Source of the DNA: Paracoccaceae bacterium
Lineage (GTDB): Bacteria > Pseudomonadota > Alphaproteobacteria > Rhodobacterales > Rhodobacteraceae
Direction: 5' to 3'
NCBI GenBank assembly: GCA_025458985.1
Contig: JALORM010000141.1
Coordinates: 1 to 5,572, forward strand
DNA: 5,572 nt
Shown: piece after piece, positions 4,089-5,572 of the stretch
How the letters are laid out: every line of letters begins with the position of its first letter
Numbering within the stretch: position 1 is the first letter of the stretch
Program-made: the position numbers and the translations under genes
The notes under the pieces: generated by a model
What the model was told of the DNA's origin: nothing
The model's database searches: none
Seen by the model: only the letters and a program-made list of their open reading frames with translations

Positions 4089-5572
4089 ATGAAGCCCCAG
4101 TTTGCCCTGATCCTTTCGTCCGACGGCGTCGCGCTGCTCCACCGTCAGAAACGCGGCTGGGAGGAGTTGGGATCGGTCGCGCCGGACGATCCGAAGTTCA
4201 AGTCCAAGCTGTCCGAGATCCGCGAACGCGCGCTCGAGCGCAGCCCCGGGGGCATCGAGACCAAGCTGGTCCTGCCAGAAAGCCAGGTTCTCTACACCTC
4301 GATCGCAAGCCCCGGGCGCGACGACGCCACCCGTCGCGAGGCGGTGCGCCGGGCGCTGGAAGGCATGACGCCCTATCCGGTCGACGATCTGGCCTTCGAC
4401 TACGAGGCCGAGGGCGAGGTGCTGCACATCGCCGTCGTCGCGCGCGAGACGCTGGACGAAGCCGAGGACTTCGCCGCCGAACATCGGCTGAACCCGGTTT
4501 CGGTCGTGGCCCGCCTTGCGGGGGGCAGTTTCACCTCCGAACCGTTCTTCGGCGAAACGACGTCGGCCGCCGCCATCCTGCCCGAAGGCGTCAGGGTGGA
4601 ACGTGACGTCCTGCCGACGCAGGTCACGCTGAAGCTGACGCAGCCTGTCGTTCCGCCGCCTGCCGATCGTCAGGCAGCGGCCGGCGGTGCTGTCGCGGGG
4701 GCCTTTGCGGGTGCGGCCGGCGCGGCCGAGGCGGCGGCCGCCGCGCCGCAGATCCGCGTCTTCTACGAGGACGATGCCCTTCCCCTCGCGCCCGCGCCCG
4801 TCCCGTCCGCGGCACCGCAGGACGCTGCCGAACAGGCCGCCGCCTTCCTGCCCGCGGATGCCGAAGGCGAGATCCATCCCGATGCGGGCGAAGACCTTGG
4901 TGCCGAGCCCGGCCCGGCCGGCTCCCCGCCCGAGGCGGACGACCCCGCTGGTAACGATGCCGTCGCAGCTTTGCCGGAGGACGTCGACGCCGACTCCGAC
5001 CCCGACGATGTCGGGCTTGGGACGGAAGAGGCCGAGGTCGCCGCAGCTCGCGAGGATGACGCCGGGCACGACACCCCAGCAGGCGACGAGGCGATGCCCG
5101 CGCCCGAGGATGAGGACGCCGTCGCCCTGGTTGCGGCGACCCCCGTCGGTATCGACGAGCCGCCCCATCTGGACGGTGATCGGCTGGCGCCCGAGGAGGC
5201 CGAGGCCCTCGCTGCTGCGGAAGACGAAGCCACTCTGAGGGCGACGACGGAAGAGGACGCCATCGCCGAGCATGAGGCGTCCGGTGTCCATGGCGATGGC
5301 CTGCCCGACCTTGGCGATGACCGGCTGGAGCCCGAAGAGGCCGTCGCCGCACCGGAGGACGACGCCCGTCACGAGACTGCAACAGTCCACGAGGCGGCGC
5401 ACGCGCCGGAGGATGAGAACGCCGTCGCCGAGGAACCGGCAGCACCCGACCTTGGCGACGAAGCGCCTGACCCTGGCGAAGACGCGCTTGCTCTTGACGG
5501 GGTCCCCGTCGACGCTGCGGCGGTCGCGCCGCCGCCGGCGGATGAGGAAGCCCATGTGGCGGATGAGGCCGC
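4089..5572 (+). CDS. GspL/PilM-like N-terminal domain fused to long acidic repeat region, 3' end outside window
   Basis: The frame is open from the ATG at 4089 to the window end (494 residues plus two bases, no stop). Residues 1-180 look folded: a strand-turn-strand opening (ALILSSDGVALLHR), TKLVLPESQVLYTSI (58-72), RREAVRRALEGMTPYPVDDLAFDY (82-105) and EVLHIAVVARETLDEAEDFAAEHRLNPVSVV (110-140). This order resembles the cytoplasmic actin-like domain of GspL and PilM, which scaffold type II secretion and type IV pilus machines; that link is inference. Residues 197-219 are a Gly/Ala linker. From about 226 the chain is Asp/Glu/Ala/Pro-rich, with no Lys, Cys or Trp from 183 onward, and carries degenerate repeats. 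Similar Rhodobacterales proteins are, as I recall, often called hypothetical or mislabelled translation initiation factor 2. AAGAAGG (4079-4085) is a Shine-Dalgarno at a short 3-nt spacing. No membrane segment is visible so far. Coding status is secure, function is not. Confidence 0.85.
   Translation, partial: MKPQFALILSSDGVALLHRQKRGWEELGSVAPDDPKFKSKLSEIRERALERSPGGIETKLVLPESQVLYTSIASPGRDDATRREAVRRALEGMTPYPVDDLAFDYEAEGEVLHIAVVARETLDEAEDFAAEHRLNPVSVVARLAGGSFTSEPFFGETTSAAAILPEGVRVERDVLPTQVTLKLTQPVVPPPADRQAAAGGAVAGAFAGAAGAAEAAAAAPQIRVFYEDDALPLAPAPVPSAAPQDAAEQAAAFLPADAEGEIHPDAGEDLGAEPGPAGSPPEADDPAGNDAVAALPEDVDADSDPDDVGLGTEEAEVAAAREDDAGHDTPAGDEAMPAPEDEDAVALVAATPVGIDEPPHLDGDRLAPEEAEALAAAEDEATLRATTEEDAIAEHEASGVHGDGLPDLGDDRLEPEEAVAAPEDDARHETATVHEAAHAPEDENAVAEEPAAPDLGDEAPDPGEDALALDGVPVDAAAVAPPPADEEAHVADEA
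5106..5510 (+). repeat. Degenerate ~50-residue repeats inside the acidic region
   Basis: Three related units can be aligned within the acidic protein. They begin at EDEDAVA (residue 340, base 5106), EEDAIA (residue 388, base 5250) and EDENAVA (residue 441, base 5409). Each is followed by an element of the type DGDRLAPEEA, LGDDRLEPEEA or LGDEAPDPGEDA. The first and third openings differ at only one of 21 bases (GAGGATGAG then GAC or AAC, then GCCGTCGCC), which points to repeat duplication and not just biased composition. The end of the third unit is approximate. Confidence 0.5.

Noticed and set aside
4077..5555. 492-codon open frame on the minus strand opposite the acidic protein
   Set aside because: It mirrors the plus-strand frame; strong GC codon bias and GAC/GAG/GCC-rich codons keep the antisense frame open. 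Its product is low-complexity with no recognisable domain, and the plus frame has folded-domain character.
1..5572. Search for CRISPR arrays, tRNA/rRNA genes, insertion sequences and phage-defence gene sets
   Set aside because: No regularly spaced direct repeats, cloverleaf-type sequences, transposase motifs or defence domains were seen; the genes are ordinary chromosomal ones.

Overview
This window looks like ordinary chromosomal sequence from a high-GC alphaproteobacterium, most likely of the Rhodobacteraceae (Rhodobacter/Paracoccus/roseobacter type). The basis is the strong GC bias at third codon positions, the style of the short XRE regulator and histidinol-phosphatase, the cysteine-free ribosomal protein L33, and a large acidic protein of a kind I associate with Rhodobacterales. 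Genus and species cannot be fixed from the sequence alone. I see no mobile element, CRISPR array, tRNA or rRNA.

Layout. Positions 1-1092 (minus strand) hold a histidinol-phosphatase/inositol-monophosphatase family gene (hisN-like, cut by the left window edge), preceded on the same strand by a 120-residue XRE helix-turn-helix regulator. A 253-bp divergent intergenic region (1093-1345) contains nested inverted repeats and a strong hairpin and carries the likely promoters of both flanking genes. Positions 1346-2305 (plus) encode a zinc-free quinone oxidoreductase of the MDR superfamily. Positions 2461-2628 (plus) encode ribosomal protein L33 (rpmG), with a good promoter candidate before it and a classic intrinsic terminator after it. 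Positions 2730-3224 (plus) encode a GNAT acetyltransferase whose -10-like box lies so close to the ATG that the mRNA may be leaderless. It converges, with only 18 bp between, on a secreted SIMPL-domain (DUF541) protein at 3243-3938 (minus). Divergent from that, a large protein begins at 4089 (plus) and runs off the right edge. Its N-terminal ~180 residues resemble the actin-like cytoplasmic domain of GspL/PilM-type proteins, and the rest is a lysine-free, very acidic, repetitive, probably disordered region.

How the genes relate. The regulator and hisN probably share a transcript. The other genes look like single-gene units and do not form one obvious pathway: histidine biosynthesis, redox metabolism, translation, acetylation and an envelope protein sit side by side. 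The parts most worth a second look are the symmetric element array in the regulator/oxidoreductase intergenic region and the uncharacterised GspL-like acidic fusion protein at the right end. No clear new multi-gene system is visible.
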